Positions 31,177 to 40,132 of a DNA stretch of 64,000 nucleotides are shown here, in pieces. This DNA is from Legionella busanensis. GTDB taxonomy: Bacteria > Pseudomonadota > Gammaproteobacteria > Legionellales > Legionellaceae. The notes beneath the pieces were generated by a model. That model saw only the letters and a program-made list of their open reading frames with translations. It did not search any database and was not told the origin of the DNA. Each line of letters opens with the position of its first letter. The stretch's first letter is position 1. Where the stretch lies: assembly GCF_900461525.1 (NCBI RefSeq), contig NZ_UGOD01000001.1, forward strand, positions 3,206,001-3,270,000, given 5' to 3'. The position numbers and the translations under genes were made by a program.

Positions 31177-32588
31177 TTACTAGGCTCAGTTGCAAAAAAA
31201 CTAGATTCACTGTCACTGTTTAAATGGGCTAAATGGCTTGTTCTATGTTTAATAAATGAACCTGCAGTAGGCGTAGCAAATAATGAAAAACGTGTCGCCC
31301 CAGCAGAAAATAGTGCTGATTGCTTTGTATTAGATTCTAAATAAAAGTCACCTTGAGTTAATGGCTCTGACAAAAGCAAGCTGCTTGTCGGGGCGGAATC
31401 TAAAGTTTTTGGGTAAATAGAGCTTAACTCAAAACTTTCAGTTAAATCATAATCTTCTTTTTCTTCTCTATATTCAGCAAACTCTCTTTGTTTTTGGATT
31501 TCAGCAAAATTTTTCTCCAATTCAACATAACGAACTTCTAAATCTTTAAGTGATTGCTGAGTTTCTTGGATTTTTCCTAGCTCTTCTTTTCTCTCTAACA
31601 ACATTTCTTCAACATTTTTTAATTTTGCTTTATCTTTTTTAACCTCATCAGGATCACAAAGTTCTTCTATCTTCTCTTTATCTAATCCTAACCATTTACC
31701 AATTAAATTTTCTACACCTGGACGCTGCACAAACCAGTAAAGAGCAAAAGCCGATAAACCAACAAAGATACTTGCTACAAGAATAGGCCAAAAAGTAGAA
31801 GCAACAGCTGTTGTAATGAGCCCAGCAATTGCTAAAGCTACAGTTTGGCCAGCAAAGAACCCACCACTAAAAAATATAATTCCTGTAATAATAGAAGCGG
31901 TTACTTTTGCAGCTTGAAGGGCAGGCCTTTTTAAAGCCATGGTAAGTGCATTTCGTTCTGTATCTAGTTCATTATATAATTGTATTAATAGCCGAATAAG
32001 TTGAATATCTGAATCAATATCATCTAAAGTTTTTCTATGAAGAATATTATTGCGTAGATTAGCACTGATAGATTTAATATATTGTACTTTTTTAAGATAA
32101 TTATCTATTAACTTAGGCGCACTTTTAAGATTAACACCCAGATTTTTTGAAACTTCTAAAAGATCAAAGGCATAAAAGACAGCAATAGAAAGCAAAGAAA
32201 AAACGAGTCCAATTCCAAAAATTGCGATTGAAGGTAAAGATGTTGCGCCTAATACGGCGCTAACACCATCAAAACCTTCACAACCGCAAAAAATCGTACC
32301 AGCGATAGCTAAGAAAATAAATTTCGCTTTCGCGGTCCAAGGCGTCTTTTTATTATTTTTCTCTTCCTTTGTATTGTTCAACCCTTTATTTAAATCTTCA
32401 AGAATTGCTATATAAAGTGATTCTAATAAAAGTCGTTGCTTAGCGTCTACTCTTTGTTTTTGCTTAAGCCATTGAAATAATTCTTGAGTCTCTGTGCAAT
32501 TACCTTTAAAGGAGGGAAAATTAATGGTTAAAGGTAATTTACTTAGATACTCGAGGGTATTATCACTTAATACAGTGATATCTTTCAT
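31173..32588 (-). CDS. Unknown membrane/coiled-coil protein, possible Dot/Icm effector
   Basis: I do not recognise a family. Of about 471 residues, two hydrophobic hairpins are clear (about 89-143 and 228-290), each a pair of membrane segments. They are followed by a Lys/Glu-rich coiled coil (about 305-375) and a Ser/Thr-rich polar tail with acidic stretches (EEKEDYDLTE; SDSESSFFATEPSN at the end). Membrane hairpins plus coiled coil plus a polar C-terminus is common among Legionella type IV effectors, but this is inference. GGAG is 6 nt before the ATG at 32588 (an adjacent GTG is possible). Its stop overlaps the hda stop tail-to-tail by 4 bp. Confidence 0.7.
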   Translation of the reverse strand: MKDITVLSDNTLEYLSKLPLTINFPSFKGNCTETQELFQWLKQKQRVDAKQRLLLESLYIAILEDLNKGLNNTKEEKNNKKTPWTAKAKFIFLAIAGTIFCGCEGFDGVSAVLGATSLPSIAIFGIGLVFSLLSIAVFYAFDLLEVSKNLGVNLKSAPKLIDNYLKKVQYIKSISANLRNNILHRKTLDDIDSDIQLIRLLIQLYNELDTERNALTMALKRPALQAAKVTASIITGIIFFSGGFFAGQTVALAIAGLITTAVASTFWPILVASIFVGLSAFALYWFVQRPGVENLIGKWLGLDKEKIEELCDPDEVKKDKAKLKNVEEMLLERKEELGKIQETQQSLKDLEVRYVELEKNFAEIQKQREFAEYREEKEDYDLTESFELSSIYPKTLDSAPTSSLLLSEPLTQGDFYLESNTKQSALFSAGATRFSLFATPTAGSFIKHRTSHLAHLNSDSESSFFATEPSN

Positions 32589-32823
32589 CACATGCTCCTA
32601 ACTAAGTTTTTTTCTTAGTGAAGTGTTCTGACTAGGGCGTATTTTAGTGATTTTTCCTTAACTAAACATTAAGCGCTTGCTTTTTTTTGATCACTTAAAA
32701 ATCTTTTTGATTTTAATTAAACCAAATAAAACTTTTTTTACACTTATGTAATAAAGTTTACAAATTTTTGTTAATTGAATTTATTTAAACAGCAAGCTAA
32801 TAATATTTTTGCTAAATAAGCAA

Positions 32824-32866
32824 ATTAACCACAATAATTATCACCGTCCCATTTATTGTGGTTAAT
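32824..32866. terminator. Long inverted repeat after POT transporter gene
   Basis: A perfect 14-bp inverted repeat (arms 32824-32837 and 32853-32866, reading ATTAACCACAATAA and its complement) encloses 15 nt. It lies 20 bp after the stop of the POT gene on the minus strand. It is followed by AT-rich sequence and not a strict T-run, so it may end transcription or stabilise the mRNA 3' end. Confidence 0.5.
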
Positions 32867-32885
32867 AGACATTTAGATAACTTTT

Positions 32886-34349
32886 TTAAAGAGCAGCAGA
32901 CAAGGTTAAAGCAGGCGCCTCTTTAATAAAATGGGTCAATTTAGATGAGATTAACCACATAAAAAAGCCAATAGCTAACGTAGCTAAGCCTATGTAAGCA
33001 AAAACATCCGTGTAAACAGATAAAGATTCAATCCCAGGTTTAATATGTTCTGGTAAAGCAGTCATTGATGCCACTGTTGCACCAACAAAACCTGCTATGG
33101 ATGATGTTAAAAACCACATTCCCATAACAAAACCTGCAATGTGGGTGGGAACTAATTCAGCAACCATAGCCACACCTAAAGCTGACACTAATAATTCACC
33201 CGTACTTTGGAAAAAATAACTGCCAATTAACCACCAAGAAGAAACCATGCCTGCTCCATCATGCATAAAACGAGCAAAATACAGTAAGCTAAAACTTAAT
33301 CCACAACATATCATTCCCGCTGCAAATTTATAAGGTATAGAAAATGCAATACCATGTTTATTAAGTTTATTGTAGATAAAGGCTAAAATGGGACTCATTA
33401 CTATAATCCAGATTGGATTTAGAGCTTGGAAACTTTGCGGATCTAATGTAATACCTAATAAAGTAGGCGTTACATTATTAACAGCAAATAAATTTAATGA
33501 AGTAGGCATCTGTTGATACAGGGTAAAGAAAACGACCGCTTCGATCATTAAAACTAAAGCAACAAGCATACGCATAACAGATTGCCGCTCTTCCCGATAC
33601 ATGTAGAAAAAATAGACAGCTGTAACAGCAATTGTAACAAGCCAAACTAATTGTTTGGCGAGCATAACATGTTGAAGTAGATAAGCGGAAAAGTAAGTTG
33701 TAGCAACAATACTTACTACAATTAAAATGCTATGCCAAAGGCTAATACTTTTTAGATCAGCAGGAGTATTGATATTTTTGACATGCTGACGCTGAAAAGC
33801 ATAATTGACTATGCCTAAAACTAGACCAATAAAACTAAGGAAGTAAGCGTACGAGTAGCCTAGTTGAGTAGCAATAGCAGGTCCCATAAATAAAGCAAAT
33901 GTAGAACCTAAATTAATGGCCATGTAATACAAAGTAAAACCGCTATGTAGTCTAGGATCATTTTCTTCATAACATTTAGCAAGAAGACTAGAAGGATTGG
34001 CTTTAAATAAACCATTACCTACACAGATAAGACCCAGTGCTAAAAATACATGTTGGGTATCGGTGATAGCAAGTGATAAATACCCTAGGGCAAGAACAAT
34101 TAAACCTAAAACAATGGTACGTTTTGTACCTAAAATTTTATCACCTAAATAACCACCAAAAGCGATCATCCCATACACAAGAGCAGAAAAAGCGCCAAAG
34201 GTATAATAAGCTTGTACCTCATTAAAACCTAATGCTCGAATAAAATATAAGGTAAGAATGCCCTGTACTGTGTAAAAACCAAAACGTTCCCAAACTTCAA
34301 GCATAAAAATCATGCTAAAAGCGCGCGGTTGATTATTAAAAAGTCGCAT
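32886..34349 (-). CDS. Proton-dependent oligopeptide transporter (POT/PTR family)
   Basis: This inner-membrane symporter would import di- and tripeptides with protons. The 487 residues have about 14 helices, normal for bacterial DtpA/DtpB types. Family features are EVWERFGFYTVQG in helix 1 (the ExxERFxYY-type proton-coupling motif, about 18-30), GGYLGDKILGTKR after helix 2, and the helix 4-5 region with PSSLLAKCYEEND. Amino acids are the main carbon source of Legionella, so peptide uptake fits the organism. It is monocistronic, flanked by unrelated genes. Confidence 0.88.
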   Translation of the reverse strand: MRLFNNQPRAFSMIFMLEVWERFGFYTVQGILTLYFIRALGFNEVQAYYTFGAFSALVYGMIAFGGYLGDKILGTKRTIVLGLIVLALGYLSLAITDTQHVFLALGLICVGNGLFKANPSSLLAKCYEENDPRLHSGFTLYYMAINLGSTFALFMGPAIATQLGYSYAYFLSFIGLVLGIVNYAFQRQHVKNINTPADLKSISLWHSILIVVSIVATTYFSAYLLQHVMLAKQLVWLVTIAVTAVYFFYMYREERQSVMRMLVALVLMIEAVVFFTLYQQMPTSLNLFAVNNVTPTLLGITLDPQSFQALNPIWIIVMSPILAFIYNKLNKHGIAFSIPYKFAAGMICCGLSFSLLYFARFMHDGAGMVSSWWLIGSYFFQSTGELLVSALGVAMVAELVPTHIAGFVMGMWFLTSSIAGFVGATVASMTALPEHIKPGIESLSVYTDVFAYIGLATLAIGFFMWLISSKLTHFIKEAPALTLSAAL

Positions 34350-34422
34350 TTCGTCCCTTTGCTTTGTCTTAGCTTTAAAGCTAACCTATATTACTTTGTA
34401 AAAGATTGCAACCTGTAAGGGA

Positions 34423-35796
34423 TTAGGAAAGGTGTACATTATCAGGCCTACCCTCGCCTTCTCCCTCATCATCCTCTGCTTCATTTTCTATTTTTAAAGG
34501 GATTGACGTTTGGGGGTTACTTTGAATAGCTATTTTACTAAGGATGGGAGAACTTAAAGTAGAGTCATCAACAGTATCTTCATTTAAAGAACTATTATGA
34601 TGTGTAGTCCCTGGCATAATACCAAGTGCTAATTCCATAATAGCTTCAGATTTATGGCTAACCTGTGACGACATCTCTACAGGCTTGTTTACATCTGTTT
34701 CAGAATTTTCTTTTAACACTATATTATTACTTCTATCTAGGTGCAATTGGTTATTTAATTCCACTAATTCAAAATACTCCTGATACGCTTTAAAATCATC
34801 TTCATTAAGATCATCTTTAGCTATTTTTGTTTCAGAAACTTCTTTGGCATTAAACCCAATCTTCTTAGCTAAGAAAGGTATCGCTACTCGACCAATCAGA
34901 TAAAGGATGCCTACTGCAGCGCAAGCTGCAGCTATAGCAAAACCTACCGGGGGAAAAGCAATGGCAATAGCAACGCCTATCAATATACCAGCTGATAAAA
35001 AGACAGCCGCTGTTTTGTCTAAAATAGCTAAATTGTCACGCTTAGCTAATTTATAAGTACAAGCTTCTTTTTTGTCATATAGAGTTTGTAGAGATTTACA
35101 GCGATTATCATACTCTTCTTTTATTAGGACATACGCTTTTAATAAAACGGTTCTTTCATACTCATTTGCTTGCTTTAACTGTGTTTTAAGTGATTGTGCT
35201 TCTAATTGTAATTTATTTAAATCTTGTGTTTCTTCATGAATCTGTTTAGCAATATTTTTTAAGTCTTTTTTAAGCTGATAACGCTGATATAAAAGTCGGC
35301 CTAAAGTAAAAATAGAGTTTCCTAGAATAAAGCCTGCAATAATAACACCTACTATTGGTACTGCACCGGGTATAGCTATCATTAAAGCAGCTAATGCTAC
35401 CATTGCTCCAGCATAGGCCCATTTTCCTACTTTTGATAAGGTAAGAGGAACTTTTTTCCCAAGCAGTGCCGCTGCCAAAAAAATTGCTGGTATCCTAATA
35501 AAATCAATAATCGCTAGACCTAACCTTAAACCATGAAAAGAAGTTTGAGCAACGTTAGCTCCTGCTGCCAAACTTTCTTTTAATTGCATCAAAGCACTAA
35601 AATTCTCCCCTGTATCATTAATGCGATCGAATACTTCACTTAAACCAGGTATTAACTTAAATAAATCTAATATTTTAGACTTTCTAGAAACAGGGCGAGG
35701 CTTAAAATTGATAGCCCCAGTCATTGTCTCTAATTCAGCCAGTGCTTTATCGTATTCAGGCTGCAAATTAGTGTGATACATTTCTTCAGTGGGCAT
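34423..35796 (-). CDS. Unknown membrane/coiled-coil protein with acidic tail, possible Dot/Icm effector
   Basis: No known family recognised; 457 residues. A basic N-terminal part is followed by hydrophobic hairpins at about 92-112 and 127-165, a coiled coil at about 172-255 beginning YQRYQLKKDLK, a second hydrophobic hairpin at about 262-310, then a long polar Ser/Asn-rich tail. The last 25 residues contain NEAEDDEGEGEG followed by RPDNVHLS, a glutamate-rich block just before the end as described for the Dot/Icm E-block signal. The short YQRYQL motif after the membrane pair is shared with the 227-residue protein at 48599. Effector status is inference. Confidence 0.7.
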   Translation of the reverse strand: MPTEEMYHTNLQPEYDKALAELETMTGAINFKPRPVSRKSKILDLFKLIPGLSEVFDRINDTGENFSALMQLKESLAAGANVAQTSFHGLRLGLAIIDFIRIPAIFLAAALLGKKVPLTLSKVGKWAYAGAMVALAALMIAIPGAVPIVGVIIAGFILGNSIFTLGRLLYQRYQLKKDLKNIAKQIHEETQDLNKLQLEAQSLKTQLKQANEYERTVLLKAYVLIKEEYDNRCKSLQTLYDKKEACTYKLAKRDNLAILDKTAAVFLSAGILIGVAIAIAFPPVGFAIAAACAAVGILYLIGRVAIPFLAKKIGFNAKEVSETKIAKDDLNEDDFKAYQEYFELVELNNQLHLDRSNNIVLKENSETDVNKPVEMSSQVSHKSEAIMELALGIMPGTTHHNSSLNEDTVDDSTLSSPILSKIAIQSNPQTSIPLKIENEAEDDEGEGEGRPDNVHLS

Positions 35797-35989
35797 TATA
35801 TTAACTCACATTTATCTCATTTAACGACTTAAAACTAACCTACGAGTGGGCTACAATAAGCCGCTTATATTACAAATATTAATCTTATAGTTTATTATAC
35901 AACCATATGGTGTATTTTGTAGCATGATTTTGCAGTTTTAGCCTTTTAATATCTAATAAAGTTGGTACCTAAATTAAACTAATTCACAC

Positions 35990-36019
35990 TTGATACTTAG
36001 GGGGGAAGAGCGCTATATT
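35990..36019 (+). promoter_or_regulatory. Probable sigma-70 promoter of patatin gene
   Basis: TTGATA (35990-35995) lies 18 bp from TATATT (36014-36019), 26 bp before the patatin ATG. The predicted leader would be about 20 nt and has no clear Shine-Dalgarno, only an A-rich run. Confidence 0.6.
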
Positions 36020-36045
36020 GTTATTTTTAATGAAAAAAATAATTA

Positions 36046-37161
36046 ATGACGAAAAAGGCACTTTACTTAGCAGGTGGTGGCGCTCGAGGTGCTTATCAAG
36101 CTGGCGTTCTCAAAGCGATTAGCACCATCCTTAATGTGAAGAAAATTCCTTTTGATATGGTTAGTGGCGTTAGCGTTGGTTGTATAAATGCAGCCATTTT
36201 AGCTGAAAACGCGCCTGATTTTCCTGCAGCCACCGAAAAACTTGAAATGCTCTGGTGTGATATTTATTGCCAGCAGATTTTTAATGCCAGTAATTATGAG
36301 GTTAGTAAATCGGTTTTAAGAAATTTAATCCCTATGCTTATAAGACGTAGCCAATCGGGTTATTTACTCGATACCTCACCGCTGCGTAATTTTATTAACG
36401 AAAATATTAACTTTAACCAATTAAATGACAATATTAAAAATAATTATTTAACGACGATGGAAGTACTTAGCCATTGTTACGAAACCCAACAAACTATTTC
36501 TTTTTATCAACATGCCAATCCTGAGTTCGAAGATTGGAATTATCCAAGACATTTAAGTCTTCGCACTGAGTTGCAGATGGAACATATTGTAGCTTCAAGC
36601 GCCCTACCTCTGTTTTTCCCAGCAGCAAAAATTGATGGCTCACATTACGGCGATGGTAGTATGGGGTTAGTAGCGCCTTTACGTGGTGCTATCCGCTTTA
36701 AAGTGGATAAAATTTTAATTTTAGGTACTCGGCAATTACCTACTTCTTTTTTCTATGAAGGCACTCAAAATGGCAATATTGGTTTTGCCCGGATTTTAGG
36801 TGGCATGTTAAATAGTTTATTTATGGATAATTTAGACCGTGATATTGAAATGGTAAATCGCATGAATGAAATTGCGCGCCTATTGTCTTTATGGAAAAAA
36901 CGTCGCTCCCCCTGGCGCCCTGTGCAAACAATCCATTTAAGACCTAGTGCGCCGATAGCACCAATTGCCCAAGCCCACTATAAAAATATGCCAGGCTTAC
37001 TCCGATTTCTCCTCAATTTATTAGGAGCCAAAAGTCACTCAGGAGATTTACTAAGTTTTTTATTATTCGAAAAAGAATTTACTCGGGAATTATTTCAATT
37101 GGGTTTTGATGATACCCTATTAGCTCGGGATGTTGTGCTTGAATTTTTCGAATCTAAATAA
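36046..37161 (+). CDS. Patatin-like phospholipase
   Basis: This is a putative lipid acyl hydrolase with a Ser-Asp dyad. The 371 residues start MTKKALYLAGGGARG with the oxyanion loop GGGARG (10-15). The nucleophile elbow GVSVG places Ser43, and YGDGSMG gives the catalytic Asp203. No signal peptide is present. Legionella encodes several patatin proteins, some of them Dot/Icm effectors (the Vpd family), others housekeeping; the C-terminal 150 residues (AGGGGAR-unrelated, rich in basic helices) do not let me decide. It has its own promoter and is divergent from the membrane protein upstream. Confidence 0.85.
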   Translation: MTKKALYLAGGGARGAYQAGVLKAISTILNVKKIPFDMVSGVSVGCINAAILAENAPDFPAATEKLEMLWCDIYCQQIFNASNYEVSKSVLRNLIPMLIRRSQSGYLLDTSPLRNFINENINFNQLNDNIKNNYLTTMEVLSHCYETQQTISFYQHANPEFEDWNYPRHLSLRTELQMEHIVASSALPLFFPAAKIDGSHYGDGSMGLVAPLRGAIRFKVDKILILGTRQLPTSFFYEGTQNGNIGFARILGGMLNSLFMDNLDRDIEMVNRMNEIARLLSLWKKRRSPWRPVQTIHLRPSAPIAPIAQAHYKNMPGLLRFLLNLLGAKSHSGDLLSFLLFEKEFTRELFQLGFDDTLLARDVVLEFFESK

Positions 37162-37276
37162 CCCCTATAAGCTACTATTTACTCAATATAAGTTAGTATA
37201 ATTTAATAATTACTAAGTGCCTGATATAAATTAATGAGTTATTACCAGCCACAATATATTATTTTTACATTTCTTT

Positions 37277-39208
37277 TTAATTTTTTTGGTGTAACGTAGT
37301 TAGCGGGCCAAAGTCAAAATCCTTATCTTTTTTCAAGGTATCATCTAACATTCTATTAAATTTTTCGATAAGGTCACTGTGTTGGAAAATACGGCCGGTC
37401 TGTTCAGAGAAAAATGGTAAGTATCGCCTGCGGAATTGATCCTTTACAAATGAAAACTGTTCAGGATTACTTAATCCTTGATATTTTTCCATTTTCCATC
37501 TTAATTCTTGCGCTGCAATTTCAAATGCTTTTGACTCAAAAGCCTGCATAATATTCACCCATGTCGTGGTAGCCCCATATTGACCAAATGTTTGCATTAA
37601 GCTCCCACGTTCTGACTTTAAAAACTTTTCATTGTTTTTTATACTATGAAATACTCGCTGTAGAGAATTGTAATCATCTACATTATTAATGTATTTAAGG
37701 ATATTATCCTTAAATTTTTCTTTATCATGTGGAAGATATAACTCTTTATATTGAATCCTGTCGGTATATTTTGCGTTAAACGCTACTATCTCATCTAAAG
37801 TATGAATTCTTATTAATTTTTTTAACAATTTATTTTGTTCAGCAGCCTCAAGAGTATCTAATTTTTTTAGACTAACTTTCAATAAATCTAATTGTAGACT
37901 TATAAAGTCTTTTACCTCACTTGGGCTTAAGCATTGTTGCAAAGCTTGACTATCTATAGCATTACCTAATTCATAAGCGCTAAAAGGGTCATTATTGTCT
38001 TTCAATATAGCAAGAATTTCTTTCTTCAGAGATTCAACATCATTAGGAGTGGAAATAGTTTTTCTAAAACAAATCTTAACTTGTTCGCCTATTTTCCTGG
38101 TAGTAGCTATTAAGTCTGTAGTAGCTGGAGACAGTTGGAATTTTTGAATTTGATACTTTTGGTCTAAGTTGAGAATACTAAGTAAGATACTGTCAATGAA
38201 CTCTGAGGATTTATTATTAGTCATTTCCTCAAATATTCTCTCTAAACCTTTTCTGATTTCTTCTGGTTCTAAGTTGTCTATTTGGGTTTGAGCTTTAAAA
38301 TTTTTACGTTTATTATCGTAATCAGGTGGTGTTTGCACTTTATCTCTAGGAACGCCCCAAACTTCTAGCAAACTAATTGCTGCTGCATAAAGATCTATTT
38401 TTTCAGGATTGTTTTTAGCTATTTTTTGTGGACTTTCATATTGACGTGTTTTTGCAGCAATACCAGTATTTTTAGCTTCTGCCGTATCAAGATCAATAAG
38501 CTTTAAAGACCTTATAGTATTAGTTTGAAAATCTATATCAATCATAATATTTGGTGGTTTAATATCAGTGTGGATAATACCCCGATCATGCAACTCTTTA
38601 ATGGCTTCTAACAATTTCCTAGAAATAGCAAAACGTAGTTCCGGCGTAAGTTTTTTTGATTCGGTTAGAATATCTGCTAAAGTTCTTCCAGCCACTTGAT
38701 GCATAATATTATTATAAAAATACTCTTTATCTTGTGAAGAGAGCTCATAGACAACACTACCCTTAGTATGTAGTGGGTTATATATTTTGATTACTTCAGC
38801 AATGCTTTTATATTTTTTAATAGCAGTCTCTTTTCTAACCTCTTCTTCCGTTTCCCAACACCTGAAAACAACTACTTCTTCTGGGCGGTGGACCTTAACT
38901 ACCCGAGGATGTTGAGGATCACTTTTAAAAGTGGCCATTTCTTTTGCATCAATAGTGACCGTTTCTGCAAAATAAACCTTTGCTTCGCCACCACTACCTA
39001 TTTCCTTAATTAAGACCCGACTGGTTTTTTCATTTTCTTTATAGATTGGATATTTCAACTTTACCCGATATGCAATGCCATTAACTGTTACAGCATAGAC
39101 ATTGGATGTGGAAAAATATCTTCCTAACTCTGCTTCACTTAATAGCTTGCCAAGCACGGCTGAATGCTCACTGGTTAGCTTGGTTGGATCGATACTTACT
39201 TTAACCAT
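37277..39208 (-). CDS. Eukaryotic-type protein kinase domain protein, possible effector
   Basis: The N-terminal half is a Ser/Thr-type kinase fold within 643 residues. The glycine loop is EIGSGGEAKVYFAE (about 69-82), the ATP-binding lysine probably K105 in VVKVH, and the catalytic loop IIHTDIKPPN (D215, K217, N220). The metal-binding DFG is replaced by DLD (239-241), and TRQYESPQK resembles the activation/APE region. The arginine before the catalytic Asp is Thr. The C-terminal half (about 330-643) is helical and unknown. Legionella LegK effectors are such kinases; the upstream region is AT-rich with a poor ribosome site. Kinase activity is likely, translocation is inference. Confidence 0.82.
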   Translation of the reverse strand: MVKVSIDPTKLTSEHSAVLGKLLSEAELGRYFSTSNVYAVTVNGIAYRVKLKYPIYKENEKTSRVLIKEIGSGGEAKVYFAETVTIDAKEMATFKSDPQHPRVVKVHRPEEVVVFRCWETEEEVRKETAIKKYKSIAEVIKIYNPLHTKGSVVYELSSQDKEYFYNNIMHQVAGRTLADILTESKKLTPELRFAISRKLLEAIKELHDRGIIHTDIKPPNIMIDIDFQTNTIRSLKLIDLDTAEAKNTGIAAKTRQYESPQKIAKNNPEKIDLYAAAISLLEVWGVPRDKVQTPPDYDNKRKNFKAQTQIDNLEPEEIRKGLERIFEEMTNNKSSEFIDSILLSILNLDQKYQIQKFQLSPATTDLIATTRKIGEQVKICFRKTISTPNDVESLKKEILAILKDNNDPFSAYELGNAIDSQALQQCLSPSEVKDFISLQLDLLKVSLKKLDTLEAAEQNKLLKKLIRIHTLDEIVAFNAKYTDRIQYKELYLPHDKEKFKDNILKYINNVDDYNSLQRVFHSIKNNEKFLKSERGSLMQTFGQYGATTTWVNIMQAFESKAFEIAAQELRWKMEKYQGLSNPEQFSFVKDQFRRRYLPFFSEQTGRIFQHSDLIEKFNRMLDDTLKKDKDFDFGPLTTLHQKN

Positions 39209-39325
39209 AAAATATATAATATTTATTAAATATGATTAATTATATATCTTTTTGAATTAATTTTAATAGATAAAAACCTTTAATTATGGGTATCTAGAAA
39301 TAAAGCGTTTATTTATTTAAATTAA

Positions 39326-40132
39326 TTAGTAGGAATTGTTTTTTAATGCTCCTAATACTGATGTAGTCTCAGGTTTAAAGTCATGCCATATATAAAACGC
39401 TTCTGCTGCTTGCTCAACTAACATCCCTAAACCATCATACGCTTTGCAGCTATTCTCTTTAGCGAAATTAATAAATGGTGTATCTTTTTCCCGGTTATAA
39501 GCTAAATCATAGCAAAAAGGTTTATTAGCTAGCATATTTACGGGTAGTAAAGTAAATGGGCTATCACTTAAGCTTGCTGACGTTGCATTAATAATTACAT
39601 TGAACGCGCCCGACAATTCGCTAAACTCTGCTAACGTTATAGAAGGAAAATCATTAGCAACAGCTACAAGCTTCTCTTTTGTACGATTTACAATAGTTAA
39701 ACGTTTAACTGAAGCCTCTAATAAAGGCCCAATTATACCTCGCGCTGCACCACCTGCACCTAAAAGAAGAATATCTTTATCAGCTATATCAATATAATGC
39801 TCTAAATCTTTTATAAGACCTACACCATCTGTATTATCAGCCCATAGCTGATTTCCTTGCATCCACAATGTGTTAGCTGCTTTTGCTTTTAAACAACGGG
39901 CAGTCACCTGATTGGCCATCTTAAAAGCACGTTCTTTGAAAGGCAGCGTAATATTTAACCCTGTGCCGCCTGATTGAAAAAAATCTATAACTTGCTCTTC
40001 AAAATTTGTATCATTGCCTAGAATTTTGTCATAAATTATTTCTGTTCCTGCTTGTTTAGCGAAATTTTGGTGAATTATAGGAGATAAGCTATGCGCAATG
40101 GGATTGCCTACAACAGCACAACGACTAATCAT
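39326..40132 (-). CDS. aroE: Shikimate dehydrogenase
   Basis: AroE reduces 3-dehydroshikimate to shikimate with NADPH in the aromatic amino-acid pathway. The 268 residues show GNPIAHSLSP (shikimate-binding Ser pair), LNITLPFKERA with the catalytic Lys, and NTDGVGLIKDL. The NADP fold is GAGGAARGI with NRTKEK, followed by the C-terminal DGLGMLVEQAAEAF. Its first 42 bp overlap, head-to-head, the gene on the opposite strand. Confidence 0.96.
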   Translation of the reverse strand: MISRCAVVGNPIAHSLSPIIHQNFAKQAGTEIIYDKILGNDTNFEEQVIDFFQSGGTGLNITLPFKERAFKMANQVTARCLKAKAANTLWMQGNQLWADNTDGVGLIKDLEHYIDIADKDILLLGAGGAARGIIGPLLEASVKRLTIVNRTKEKLVAVANDFPSITLAEFSELSGAFNVIINATSASLSDSPFTLLPVNMLANKPFCYDLAYNREKDTPFINFAKENSCKAYDGLGMLVEQAAEAFYIWHDFKPETTSVLGALKNNSY

